A DNA stretch of 64,000 bases from an uncultured Desulfovibrio sp. (GCA_900541395.1 UQJT01000003.1:1-64000); one strand, 5' to 3'; positions 43,404 through 52,873 are shown, numbered from the stretch's first letter. A program made the numbers and translations. Notes: generated by a model from the letters alone, not told the origin.

Positions 43404-43421
43404 CTGGCATCCTTCTTGCTC
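43404..43421 (+). promoter_or_regulatory. Sigma-54 promoter of glnN
   Basis: CTGGCAT...TTGCT: GG at 43406-43407 and GC at 43418-43419 are separated by exactly 10 bases, the strict -24/-12 spacing. Transcription would start near 43431, 50 bases before the chosen glnN ATG. Confidence 0.8.
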
Positions 43422-43481
43422 AAGCAGCTCCATCATGCCCGTGAACAGCGCGGGCACATGCCATCACTTGAGGAGCAAGCC

Positions 43482-45725
43482 ATGAGTTCACCACGCCAGG
43501 AAGCCATTCGCGATATTCTTTCCGACGACACCCCCGAAGAGTCGTCCGGTCCGGCCCCTCTGCGGCCGACCGTTGACATGCAGAGTCTGTTCGGCCGTGA
43601 CGTGTTCAATCTGCACGCCATGCGCGAACGTCTGCCGCGCGACACATACAGGAAGATGGAAAAGACCATCCGCTGCCGCGCTCCCATGCCGGCGGACATC
43701 GCCGATATCGTGGCCGGCGCCATCCGCGACTGGGCGCTGGAGCGCGGGGCAACGCACTACACGCACTGGTTCCAGCCCATGACCGGCGTCACGGCGGAAA
43801 AGCACGATGCTTTCCTTGCCCCCACCGGAGACGGGCACGCCATTCAGGAGTTTTCCGGCAAGATGCTGGTATGCGGGGAGCCCGACGCCTCCTCCTTCCC
43901 TTCCGGCGGCATCCGTTCCACGTTCGAGGCGCGCGGCTATACCGCCTGGGACCCCACCGTGCCGGTCTTCATCCTGCCCGGCAGGGGCGGCAATACCCTG
44001 CATATTCCCACCATTTTCTATTCCTGGTCCGGCGAATCGCTGGATCGCAAGACGCCGCTGCTGCGCTCCATTGAGGCCGTTTCCCGGCAGGCTCTGCGCG
44101 TGCTGCGCCTGTTCGGCGACCATGATGCCACCCACGTCAGCCCCATGGTCGGCGCGGAGCAGGAATACTTTCTCGTGGATCGCCGTCTTGCCGCGCTGCG
44201 CCCTGATCTGCTCATGACCGGAACGACCCTGAGCGGCCTTCCCTCCCCAAAGGGGCAGGAAATGGAAGATCACTATTTCGGCGCGGTGCCCAGGCGCGTC
44301 ATGGCGTTCATGCAGGATGTGGAAAACCGGCTCATCGCTCTGGGCATTCCGGTGCGCACCCGCCACAACGAAGTGGCTCCGGGCCAGTTTGAAATGGCCC
44401 CCCTGCATGAGGAAGTCAACATCGCCACCGACCACAACATGCTCATAATGAACATGCTGCGCCATGTGGCCCCTGATCATGGCTTCGTCTGCCTGCTGCA
44501 CGAAAAGCCCTTTGCGGGCGTGAACGGCAGCGGCAAGCACAACAACTGGTCCCTGTGTTCCTCCGACGGCCGGAATCTGCTCGATCCCGGCGATACCCCG
44601 CGCACCAACGCCCGCTTTCTGGTCTTTCTCGCCGCCGTACTGCGCGCCGTACACAAACACGCCATGGCCCTGCGTCTCGGCACCATCGGAGCCGGCAACG
44701 ATCACCGCCTCGGCGCCAATGAAGCCCCGCCCGCGATTATTTCCGTGTATCTCGGCGATCTGCTGGAAGAAACCCTGCTGAGCATCATCGGGGAACAGCC
44801 CGCGCACGCCAGAACCGCGCCCATGGAGATCGGCGTTTCCACGCTGCCGCCCCTGCCGCGCGACTACTCGGATCGCAACCGTACCAGTCCCTTCGCCTTT
44901 ACCGGCAACAAGTTCGAGTTCCGGGCCGTAGGCTCCTCCCAGTCCATCGCTCCGGCCAATATCGCCCTGAACAGCGCCGTGGCCTGCGCCCTGGACGATA
45001 TCGCCACCGAGCTGGAAGCCGCCGTGGAAGGCGGAAAGGAACTGAACGACGCCCTGAAGGATCTGCTGCCCCGTCTGTTCCGCGAACACATGCCCGTGGT
45101 CTTCAACGGCAACGGCTATTCCGCCGAATGGCCGGAAGAGGCCGCCCGGCGCGGCCTGCCCAACCTGAAGGATACCGTGGCCGCGCTGGAGCATTACGAC
45201 GACCCGGAAGTCATGGAAGTCTTCCTGCGCAACAGGGTGCTTTCCGAACCGGAAATTCTGGCCCGTCAGGAAATTCTCCAGGAAAACTATGCGCTGACCG
45301 TCGGCATCGAAGCCTCGGTGCTGGAACGCATGCTGCGCGAAATCGTGCTTCCCGTGACGCTGCGGGCCCAGAGCGAAGCCGCCCGTCTGGTGGCGGAAAT
45401 CCGCGCGGCGGAAGGGACTCCGGCCAATGTCGGGGCAGACGTCGGGGCAGGCGCGGCAAACAGTCTGCCCACAAATCTGGAAGAAAGGCGCTATGCGGCC
45501 TTCCGCTCCCATAACGTCGCCTTGATGACCGCGCTGGATGAGCTGCACGCCGCCCGCGAACAGCTTGCGGGCATGGACGGCGCTCCGGCCCGCGCCCGCG
45601 CCGCCCGCGATGCGGTGCTGCCGCTCATGCTCCGCTGCCGCGAACAATGCGACGCGCTGGAAGGCATGACCGACGACGCGGCCTGGCCGCTGCCCAAGTA
45701 TGCGGAGCTGCTCTGGACGCATTGA
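43482..45725 (+). CDS. glnN: Glutamine synthetase type III
   Basis: A 747-residue GSIII enzyme, which forms glutamine from glutamate, ammonia and ATP. Family signatures are GAEQEYFLVD, NEVAPGQFEMAPLHEEVN, HEKPFAGVNGSGKHNNWS, GNDHRLGANEAPPAI and NRTSPFAFTGNKFEFRAVGSS. Length is in the usual 700-750 range. I chose the ATG at 43482 because GAGGAG lies 7 bases upstream and because the in-frame start at 43395 would lie upstream of the sigma-54 transcription start. It is the first gene of glnN-gltB-dapF-dapL and is probably induced under nitrogen limitation by the adjacent NifA-like protein. Confidence 0.95.
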   Translation: MSSPRQEAIRDILSDDTPEESSGPAPLRPTVDMQSLFGRDVFNLHAMRERLPRDTYRKMEKTIRCRAPMPADIADIVAGAIRDWALERGATHYTHWFQPMTGVTAEKHDAFLAPTGDGHAIQEFSGKMLVCGEPDASSFPSGGIRSTFEARGYTAWDPTVPVFILPGRGGNTLHIPTIFYSWSGESLDRKTPLLRSIEAVSRQALRVLRLFGDHDATHVSPMVGAEQEYFLVDRRLAALRPDLLMTGTTLSGLPSPKGQEMEDHYFGAVPRRVMAFMQDVENRLIALGIPVRTRHNEVAPGQFEMAPLHEEVNIATDHNMLIMNMLRHVAPDHGFVCLLHEKPFAGVNGSGKHNNWSLCSSDGRNLLDPGDTPRTNARFLVFLAAVLRAVHKHAMALRLGTIGAGNDHRLGANEAPPAIISVYLGDLLEETLLSIIGEQPAHARTAPMEIGVSTLPPLPRDYSDRNRTSPFAFTGNKFEFRAVGSSQSIAPANIALNSAVACALDDIATELEAAVEGGKELNDALKDLLPRLFREHMPVVFNGNGYSAEWPEEAARRGLPNLKDTVAALEHYDDPEVMEVFLRNRVLSEPEILARQEILQENYALTVGIEASVLERMLREIVLPVTLRAQSEAARLVAEIRAAEGTPANVGADVGAGAANSLPTNLEERRYAAFRSHNVALMTALDELHAAREQLAGMDGAPARARAARDAVLPLMLRCREQCDALEGMTDDAAWPLPKYAELLWTH

Positions 45726-45760
45726 TTCCGAATTCTGCTCCGTTCGTTTTTTCCTCTCCT

Positions 45761-45788
45761 GTCCGTCCGGCGCATGAGCCGGACGGAC
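45761..45788. repeat. Intercistronic hairpin glnN/gltB
   Basis: An 11-bp perfect stem (45761-45771 with 45778-45788), loop GCATGA, with no U-tract after it. It may stabilise or partially terminate the glnN message. Confidence 0.6.
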
Positions 45789-45847
45789 AGCCCCTTCCTC
45801 CCAATACGCGCCATCTTCATGGTCAGCAAACATGATCGGCGGTTTTC

Positions 45848-48800
45848 ATGACGACACGACAGCCTACCGACATCACCCATCCCAACCGCGAACACGACGC
45901 CTGCGGCGTCGGTTTTGTGGCCCGCCTGGACGGACGCCCCGCTCACAGAATCATCGAAGACGCCCTTTCCGCCATGACCAGCCTTGCCCACCGCGGCGGA
46001 CTTGCCTCCGGACGAGGCGAAGGCGACGGGGCAGGTCTGCTTCTCCCCCTTCCGCTTGATTTCCTGAGCCGTTTCTGGACCCTGCCTCCGGTCTTCGGGT
46101 TCGGACAGCTTTTTCTGCCCCGTGACGCGGCGGCTGGAAAAAGAGCCATGGCACTTGTGGAGGAAAGCCTTGCCGCGCAGGGTCTGGAACTGGCGGACGG
46201 GCGCGATGTTCCCGTCCGTCCCGACGCGCTCGGCCCGCACGCGCGCTCGCAGATGCCGCGCATGGCGCAGGTTCTCGTCCTGCCCCGCGCGGGAACATCC
46301 GGGACATTCCGGGATGCTTCCGCGCTTCCCGCCGTGGTTTCGCCGCTGGCCGAGCCGGGCGAGGAACTGGAGCGCCGCCTGTATCTCGCCCGCAAGGGCA
46401 TGGAACGGGCCGCGCGGAAACTGCCGGAACAGGAAGATTTTTACGTCGCCAGCCTGTCTTCCCGCAGCGTGGTGTACAAGGCCATGCTCACCGGAGCAAA
46501 ACTGGCGGACTTTTATCCCGATCTCGCTGATCCCCATTTCTCCGCCCCCTTTGCCGTCTTTCACGAGCGTTTCAGCACCAACACCATGCCGCGCTGGCGG
46601 CTGGCCCAGCCCTTCCGCATGCTGGCCCATAACGGCGAAATCAATACCCTGCAAAGCAATCTTACGCACATGAAGATCAGGGAAGCGGCCCTGTCCTCAC
46701 CGCTGTTCGGCGATCCGGACGGAGTCAGGCCGGTCATTGAAGAGGACGGAAGCGACTCCTCAGCTCTGGACAACGTGCTGGAACTGCTCACGCGCGGAGG
46801 CAGACCCCTGCCCCATTCCCTGATGATGCTCCTGCCGGAACCCTTTGGCCGGGCCTTTGTCATGGGCGACAACAAGCGCGCCTTCTATGACTGGCACGCG
46901 GCCATGATGGAAGCATGGGACGGCCCCTCCGCCCTGGTGTTCACCGACGGTTTCCGCCGCGTGGGAGCCATGCTCGACCGCAACGCGCTGCGGCCGGGCC
47001 GTTACAGCCTCAGCCGGGAGGGACTGCTGGTCTTTGCCTCGGAAAGCGGCGTGAGCCTCGCGCGGGAAGAAGCGGACTCCGTCCCCGGTGCGCAGCGCCG
47101 TCAACTGGGCGCGCGCCGCATGTTCATGGCCGACCTTGTCCAGCACCGCCTGCTCACCGACGCCGAACTGAAGGGGCAGGTAGTACGCGAACATCCCTAC
47201 CGCCGCTGGCAGGTGCGGACAAGCCTGGGCACCGCCGATCTTTTCCCTGCCGAACCGGATGGAGCGCACGCGGCGGCATGCGGCGATCTCCCCCGGCCAT
47301 GCGTTCGGCAACGCGCCCGACGCGATATGGACGCGCTGCGCCATATGGCGCTCAAGGGACAGGAGCCTGTTCTCTCTACCGGCAGTGACGAAGCGCTCGC
47401 CGCGCTGGACGACGCTCCCCGGCCCTTCTTCGACTATTTCCGCCAGCGTTTCGCGCAGGTGACCAATCCGCCCATTGACCCGCTGCGTGAAGAGCTTTCC
47501 ATGTCGCTCATGAGCTATGTGGGTCCGGAAGGCAATCTGCTCGCCCGTGAACCGGAAGCCCTGTTCCGCCTGCGTCTGCCCCATCCTTTCCTTCAGCGCG
47601 AAGACATGCGCCGCCTGCGTCTGGCAAGGCATGACAAACTGCGCCCTGTCCGGCTTGATGCGGTGTGGCGTCTGCCCGCCCGCAGTTCCGACGCGGGGGA
47701 AGCCCTGCGCGACGGACTGGAAGCGCTGTTCCGCGCGGCCGGGGAAGCTCTCGATCAGGGGGCGACGCTGCTGATCCTCAGCGATGCCGGGAGCGGCGGG
47801 GACAATCTGCTTCCCATCCCTTCCCTCCTTGCCGCCTCAGCCCTGCACAATCATCTTATCCGCGCGCGCAAGCGTCATCTGTGCGGACTCATTTCGGAAA
47901 ACGGCGATGCGTGGGAACCCATGCACATGGCCCAGCTCATCACCTGCGGCGCGGACGCCGTCTGCCCGTGGGGAGCGCTGGATGATGCCGAAAAACTGGG
48001 CGCGGAGGGCGGGCTCAGCGCCGAGGAAGCCCGTTCCGCTTACATCACCGCGTTGCGCAAGGGGCTGCTCAAGGCCATGGCCCGACTGGGCATTTCCACG
48101 CTGCGCAGCTTCCGGGGCGGGCATTTCTTTGAATGCGTCGGACTGAACAAGGAGTTTGCCGGGAGCTTCTTTGCCGACATGCCGGTACGCCTCGGCTCCG
48201 CCCTGCCGGGCATGGGACTCGGCCTGAACGAGTTTGCCGCCGAAGCCGCCGCCTTGCACGCCATGGAACAGGAAGGACGCGCGCCGTCCGAAACCCGCTT
48301 CTGGAACAGGGAAAGCGTCACCCTGCTGCAACGGGCCGTGGGATTTTCCCGCTCGGGCTCAGCGGAGGATGCAAGCGCCGATCCCGCCGCCTTTGCCAAA
48401 TTTGCCGCGCTGGCGGATGCGGCATCTCCCGCCTTCACCCCCCGCTCCTGTCTGCGTCTGATCGAGTCGGAACATCCCCTGCCGCTGAAAAGGGTAGAGA
48501 GCGCCGAAACCATCATGACCCGCTTTGTGGGCGCGGCCATGTCCCTTGGGGCGATCAGCGCCGAAGCGCATATCTGCGTGGCCCGCGCCTGCAACGCCGT
48601 TGGCGCGCGCTCCAACAGCGGTGAGGGAGGCGAGGACGAGACGCGCGGAGCGGATGAGGCGGGCGGCGACAGCCGTTCCCGCATCCGTCAGGTGGCATCG
48701 GGACGCTTCGGCGTGACCCTGGACTATCTGATCAATGCGGATGAAATCCAGATCAAGATCGCGCAGGGAGCCAAACCCGGCGAGGGAGGCCAGCTGCCCG

Positions 48801-50443
48801 CGGCCAAGGTCACGGAGGAAGTGGCCAGGCTGCGCCGCACCATGCCCGGCGTCACCCTTGTCTCCCCTCCGCCGCATCACGACATCTATTCCATTGAGGA
48901 TCTGGCCCAGCTCATCCACGATCTGCGCCGGGTCAGCCCCTCCTCGCGCATTTCGGTCAAGCTCGCCTCGGAAAGCGGTGTGGGTACCGTGGCCGTGGGT
49001 GTGGCAAAGGCAGGAGCCGACGGCATCCTCATTTCCGGCCACGACGGCGGCACCGGAGCCGCCCCGCTTTCCGCCATACGCCACTGCGGATCAGCGTGGG
49101 AATTCGGCCTGGCAGAGGCGCACCGCGCGCTCGTTGCCGGCGGTCTGCGCGACAGAATCCGGCTTCAGGCTGACGGCGGTCTGCGCAGCGGGCGCGACAT
49201 CGTCATCGCGGCGATTCTCGGCGCGGACGAATTCGGATTCGGCACGGCTCTGCTGGTGAGCTGCGGCTGCGTCATGTGCCGCAGATGCCATGAAGGCCGC
49301 TGCCCGGCAGGCATCGCCACGCAGGACGAAAAGCTCCGCCGCCGCTTCGCGGGCAGACCGGCGCATGTGGAAAACTTTCTGCGTCTTGTGGCGGAAGATG
49401 CGCGCCGCCATCTGGCCGCCCTCGGACTGCCCGCTCTGGAAGCGGCGCGGGATCGCCTCGATCTGCTGAAGCCTGCCCCCGCCGCGGGCAAGCGCGCCCT
49501 GCTGGACTGGACAGAACTGCTTGATGCCCCACTGCCCGCCGCGCCTGAAGAACGCGGCAATGACAGAGCCTTCGCTCCCACGCCGCTGGAACAGGCCATG
49601 CTCGATGCCGGTCGGGACGCGCTGGAAGGCGGCCCTTCCCGCCGGGTTTTCTCCGCCGGGATACGCAACTCGGATCGCGCCGTGGGAGCGCTGCTTTCCG
49701 GGGAGCTGGCCCGCCGCCACGGTATCCGCCGCCTGAAGGACGCGGCGGCGGACGGCCCCTTCTTCCGCGCGCTGCTGCGCGGCTCCGCGGGCCAGAGTCT
49801 CGGAGCCTTTCTTGCCCCCGGCGTGGAAATCACTGTGGAAGGCGATGCCAACGACTATGCCGGAAAAGGACTGTGCGGAGGCCGCCTGATCATACGGCCC
49901 GCCGATCCTGACGCCCCTTCCGGGCTGGAGCCCGGTCAGGCCATCACCGGCAACGTGGCTCTGTACGGAGCCACCGGCGGAGAAGCCTACTTCCGGGGCC
50001 GCGCGGGCGAACGCCTCGCGGTGCGCAACAGCGGCGCGCTGTGTGTGGCGGAAGGAGCGGGCGATCATGCCTGCGAATATATGACGGGAGGCGTCGTGGT
50101 GGTGCTGGGAAGCTGCGGCTACAACTTCGCGGCGGGCATGAGCGGCGGTGTGGCCTTTGTCTATGATCGGGATGAACGCTTTCAGAACCGCTGCAACACC
50201 GACAGCGTGGACCTGGAATCCGTCTGGACCGAAGCCGACAAACAGTTGCTGCGCGGGCTGCTGGAAAACCATGTCCGCCACACCGGAAGCCCCCGGGCCG
50301 AAGCCCTGCTTGCCAACTGGGATGCGGAACTCCCGCTTTTCGTCAAGGTCATGCCGCTGGAAGCTCGCGCCGCTCTCGCGCGCCGGCACGCCAGCCAGCG
50401 GCACGGCGGAGATGTGGCCCCGGCCACCGAAGACGTGCTTTAA
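45848..50443 (+). CDS. gltB: Glutamate synthase large subunit (GltB-type)
   Basis: Glutamate synthase makes two glutamates from glutamine and 2-oxoglutarate. The 1531-residue protein has a class II amidotransferase domain whose nucleophile is Cys19 (EHDACGVGFVARLDG), implying removal of an 18-residue propeptide; a central domain; an FMN domain with SNSGEGGED, GAKPGEGGQLPAAKV and GHDGGTGAAPLSAI; the [3Fe-4S] cysteines in CVMCRRCHEGRCPAGIATQ; and the C-terminal GXGXG beta-helix. No gltD small subunit is adjacent: dapF follows after 25 bases. The electron donor is thus unclear: either GltD encoded elsewhere or direct ferredoxin. The ribosome site is weak, suggesting coupling from the upstream message. 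Confidence 0.95.
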   Translation: MTTRQPTDITHPNREHDACGVGFVARLDGRPAHRIIEDALSAMTSLAHRGGLASGRGEGDGAGLLLPLPLDFLSRFWTLPPVFGFGQLFLPRDAAAGKRAMALVEESLAAQGLELADGRDVPVRPDALGPHARSQMPRMAQVLVLPRAGTSGTFRDASALPAVVSPLAEPGEELERRLYLARKGMERAARKLPEQEDFYVASLSSRSVVYKAMLTGAKLADFYPDLADPHFSAPFAVFHERFSTNTMPRWRLAQPFRMLAHNGEINTLQSNLTHMKIREAALSSPLFGDPDGVRPVIEEDGSDSSALDNVLELLTRGGRPLPHSLMMLLPEPFGRAFVMGDNKRAFYDWHAAMMEAWDGPSALVFTDGFRRVGAMLDRNALRPGRYSLSREGLLVFASESGVSLAREEADSVPGAQRRQLGARRMFMADLVQHRLLTDAELKGQVVREHPYRRWQVRTSLGTADLFPAEPDGAHAAACGDLPRPCVRQRARRDMDALRHMALKGQEPVLSTGSDEALAALDDAPRPFFDYFRQRFAQVTNPPIDPLREELSMSLMSYVGPEGNLLAREPEALFRLRLPHPFLQREDMRRLRLARHDKLRPVRLDAVWRLPARSSDAGEALRDGLEALFRAAGEALDQGATLLILSDAGSGGDNLLPIPSLLAASALHNHLIRARKRHLCGLISENGDAWEPMHMAQLITCGADAVCPWGALDDAEKLGAEGGLSAEEARSAYITALRKGLLKAMARLGISTLRSFRGGHFFECVGLNKEFAGSFFADMPVRLGSALPGMGLGLNEFAAEAAALHAMEQEGRAPSETRFWNRESVTLLQRAVGFSRSGSAEDASADPAAFAKFAALADAASPAFTPRSCLRLIESEHPLPLKRVESAETIMTRFVGAAMSLGAISAEAHICVARACNAVGARSNSGEGGEDETRGADEAGGDSRSRIRQVASGRFGVTLDYLINADEIQIKIAQGAKPGEGGQLPAAKVTEEVARLRRTMPGVTLVSPPPHHDIYSIEDLAQLIHDLRRVSPSSRISVKLASESGVGTVAVGVAKAGADGILISGHDGGTGAAPLSAIRHCGSAWEFGLAEAHRALVAGGLRDRIRLQADGGLRSGRDIVIAAILGADEFGFGTALLVSCGCVMCRRCHEGRCPAGIATQDEKLRRRFAGRPAHVENFLRLVAEDARRHLAALGLPALEAARDRLDLLKPAPAAGKRALLDWTELLDAPLPAAPEERGNDRAFAPTPLEQAMLDAGRDALEGGPSRRVFSAGIRNSDRAVGALLSGELARRHGIRRLKDAAADGPFFRALLRGSAGQSLGAFLAPGVEITVEGDANDYAGKGLCGGRLIIRPADPDAPSGLEPGQAITGNVALYGATGGEAYFRGRAGERLAVRNSGALCVAEGAGDHACEYMTGGVVVVLGSCGYNFAAGMSGGVAFVYDRDERFQNRCNTDSVDLESVWTEADKQLLRGLLENHVRHTGSPRAEALLANWDAELPLFVKVMPLEARAALARRHASQRHGGDVAPATEDVL

Positions 50444-50468
50444 CCCCCTCTCCAACGGAACGCGAACC

Positions 50469-51314
50469 ATGATGCACTTCGTCAAAATGCACGGCCTCGG
50501 CAACGACTATGTCTACATGGACGGCTTCTCCACCGCCCTGCCCGCCGGGGACGCCGCCCTGAAGCGGTTGGCAGTCGCGGTCAGCGACCGCCATCGCGGC
50601 ATCGGATCGGATGGTCTCATCCTCATTCTGCCCTCTTCCGTCGCGGACATCAGGATGCGCATGTTCAACAGCGACGGCAGCGAATCGGAAATGTGCGGCA
50701 ACGGCATACGCTGCGTGGGACGCTATGCCCTGACGCGCGGCCTGATCTCCCGGTCCGATCCGTCCGTGGAAACCGGAGCGGGCATACGGCGGCTTGAAAT
50801 TGCGGAAAACGCGGACAGGATCACGGTGGATATGGGCGAGCCGGAATGGCTCCCCGCGAAAATCCCCCTGAATCCCTGTCTCGCGGATGGAGAGGATTTC
50901 ATCCGCCGTCCCCTGCGCGTGGACGGCAGAAGCTGGGAAGTGACCTGCCTCTCCGTGGGCAACCCTCATGCCGTGCTTTTCCTGCCCGATATAGCCGGGC
51001 TTGACCTTGAACGCCTCGGCCCGCTTTTTGAGCATCACCCCCTGTTCCCGCACCGGGTCAATACCGAGTTCATTCATGTGCGTTCCCCGGAATCACTGGA
51101 CATGCGCGTATGGGAGCGGGGCGCGGGTGAAACCCGGGCCTGCGGCACGGGCGCCAGCGCGGCGGCGGTGGCCGCCATGCGTTGCGGCCTTGCCGCCCGC
51201 AAGGTGCGCATGAATCTGCCCGGCGGCCCGCTGGATATCGAATGGCGCGCCGACAATCACATCTTCATGACCGGCGAGGCTGTCACCGTCTTTGAAGGCG
51301 ACTGGCCGGATTAA
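50469..51314 (+). CDS. dapF: Diaminopimelate epimerase
   Basis: DapF interconverts LL- and meso-diaminopimelate, a precursor of lysine and peptidoglycan. The 281-residue protein begins FVKMHGLGNDYVY and has the two catalytic cysteines in MCGNGIRCVGRY and RACGTGASAAAV, the usual proton-abstracting pair. Two adjacent ATGs (50469 and 50472) could start it. It sits 25 bases after gltB and ahead of dapL, forming a lysine-branch unit. Confidence 0.95.
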   Translation: MMHFVKMHGLGNDYVYMDGFSTALPAGDAALKRLAVAVSDRHRGIGSDGLILILPSSVADIRMRMFNSDGSESEMCGNGIRCVGRYALTRGLISRSDPSVETGAGIRRLEIAENADRITVDMGEPEWLPAKIPLNPCLADGEDFIRRPLRVDGRSWEVTCLSVGNPHAVLFLPDIAGLDLERLGPLFEHHPLFPHRVNTEFIHVRSPESLDMRVWERGAGETRACGTGASAAAVAAMRCGLAARKVRMNLPGGPLDIEWRADNHIFMTGEAVTVFEGDWPD

Positions 51315-51376
51315 GAAACTGTGTTCAATGTCACACCGGGTTACGACAGGCGGCGGACAATCTGTTTCCGCAAGTT

Positions 51377-51560
51377 TTACGGCAACATTCGTTGCCGTAA
51401 GGCAGCCGCTCTTCCAGAGCGGCAAAAGACGCCCCTGACCACGGCTGGCTGCACTGCATCTTTGCAAGGCAACGCCTTGCAAAGACTGCGCTCCGCGAAA
51501 CATTGCTTCCGCTCCTCGCCCCCCTCCATGCCGCATTCCATGCGGCGGGGGGTCGTCGCT
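51377..51560. repeat. Cluster of hairpins between dapF and dapL
   Basis: Within this stretch lie four strong hairpins: TTACGGCAAC/GTTGCCGTAA (51377-51400), GCCGCTCT/AGAGCGGC (51405-51423), a 12-bp perfect stem TCTTTGCAAGGC/GCCTTGCAAAGA (51459-51485), and CCGCAT/ATGCGG inside a C6/G6 pair (51526-51552 region). None has a typical U-tract. It is either a structured mRNA leader for dapL or a remnant of a repeat element. Confidence 0.65.
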
Positions 51561-51646
51561 CCAGGCTCGCTAACGCTCGCGCCTCCGGCGGTTAAGGTGT
51601 CTCTCTGTCTCTTGAACAACCATTACTCCATGAAAAAGGATGATAC

Positions 51647-52873
51647 ATGCTGCGCACCAATCCTCACTATGCCCGTATGGGCAAGTCCTATCTGTTCGCG
51701 GAAATCGCCCACCGGGTTGAGGCGTTCCGCAAGGCTCACCCCGGCACAGGCGTCATCAGCATGGGTATCGGCGATGTGACCCAGCCGCTCGTTCCTTCCG
51801 TCATCCGGGCGCTGCACGCCGCCGTGGACGACATGGGCAGTCCGGACGCTTTCCACGGTTACGGCCCGGAACAGGGATACGCCTTTCTGCGCGAAGCGGT
51901 AGCGCTGGAATACGCCGCGCGCGGCGTCAGCATAAGCCCGGACGACATTTTCATCAGCGACGGCGCAAAGTGCGATCTCGGCAACTTTCAGGAGCTGTTC
52001 GCCCCGGACGTGAGCATAGCCGTCACCGACCCCGTCTATCCGGTCTATGTGGACTCCAACTGCATGGCGGGCCGTGGAGGAACATGGACGGAACACGGCT
52101 GGAGCGGCATCCGCTACCTGCCCTGCACGGCGGAAAACGGCTTTGCGCCCGTACCTCCAGAAAAAGCGCCGGACGTCATCTATCTCTGCTCGCCCAACAA
52201 CCCCACCGGAACCGCGCTGGATCGCGCAAGCCTGGGCGAATGGGTACGATACGCCCGGAGCAGCGGCATGCTGATCATGTTCGACTCCGCCTATGAATGC
52301 TTCATCGACGATACGGAAGGGGATATCCCGCACAGCATTTATGAAATCCCCGGCGCGGATGAGGTGGCCGTGGAATTCCGCAGCTTTTCCAAAAGCGCGG
52401 GCTTTACCGGGCTGCGCTGCGCCTATGCCGTGGTTCCCGCCAACCTGAAGGCGGGAGGAAAGGGGCGGCTCCATGACATGTGGGCGCGCCGCCAGACCAC
52501 AAAATACAACGGCTGCCCCTACATTGTGCAAAAGGCTGCGGAAGCGGCCTGTTCACCGGAAGGACGCGGGGAAACGGCGGCCGTGGTGAACATTTACAGG
52601 AACAACGCGGCGCTGATGCGCGGAACGCTGAACGCTCTGGGCCTGACGGTATACGGCGGCATCCATGCCCCTTACCTGTGGGTGCGCACGCCGCGCGGCA
52701 TGGACTCATGGGATTTCTTCCAGTTTCTGCTGGATCGCGCGGCTGTGGTGTGTACGCCCGGCTCGGGCTTTGGCCCGTCCGGCGAAGGCTATGCCCGTCT
52801 GACTGCCTTCTCTTCTCCCGCCGATACACGCGAGGCCATGACGCGTCTGACCGACGCGCTGAAACAGGCCTGA
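51647..52873 (+). CDS. dapL: LL-diaminopimelate aminotransferase
   Basis: DapL converts tetrahydrodipicolinate directly to LL-diaminopimelate with glutamate as amino donor, bypassing the succinylase and acetylase routes. The 408-residue PLP enzyme begins [20 protein letters not shown] and has [30 protein letters not shown], the PLP lysine in [15 protein letters not shown] and a C-terminal [23 protein letters not shown] lies 6 bases before the ATG. Its need for glutamate links it to the upstream glnN-gltB genes. Confidence 0.94.
   Translation: MLRTNPHYARMGKSYLFAEIAHRVEAFRKAHPGTGVISMGIGDVTQPLVPSVIRALHAAVDDMGSPDAFHGYGPEQGYAFLREAVALEYAARGVSISPDDIFISDGAKCDLGNFQELFAPDVSIAVTDPVYPVYVDSNCMAGRGGTWTEHGWSGIRYLPCTAENGFAPVPPEKAPDVIYLCSPNNPTGTALDRASLGEWVRYARSSGMLIMFDSAYECFIDDTEGDIPHSIYEIPGADEVAVEFRSFSKSAGFTGLRCAYAVVPANLKAGGKGRLHDMWARRQTTKYNGCPYIVQKAAEAACSPEGRGETAAVVNIYRNNAALMRGTLNALGLTVYGGIHAPYLWVRTPRGMDSWDFFQFLLDRAAVVCTPGSGFGPSGEGYARLTAFSSPADTREAMTRLTDALKQA

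Larger units (their letters stand above)
43169..43481. other. Control region upstream of glnN
   Basis: 313 bases without a gene. It contains three CWAC-N6-GTAG boxes, an AT-rich bent-looking tract (43345-43387), and a sigma-54 promoter, listed separately. The rest holds no further recognisable feature. Confidence 0.7.

Noticed and set aside
43488-45833. Very long open frame on the minus strand opposite glnN (about 780 codons)
   Set aside because: It is the complement of a strongly supported GSIII gene in GC-rich DNA; no family motif or ribosome site is visible.
51315-51646. Known lysine riboswitch before dapL
   Set aside because: The hairpins do not show the conserved five-way junction sequences I would expect.
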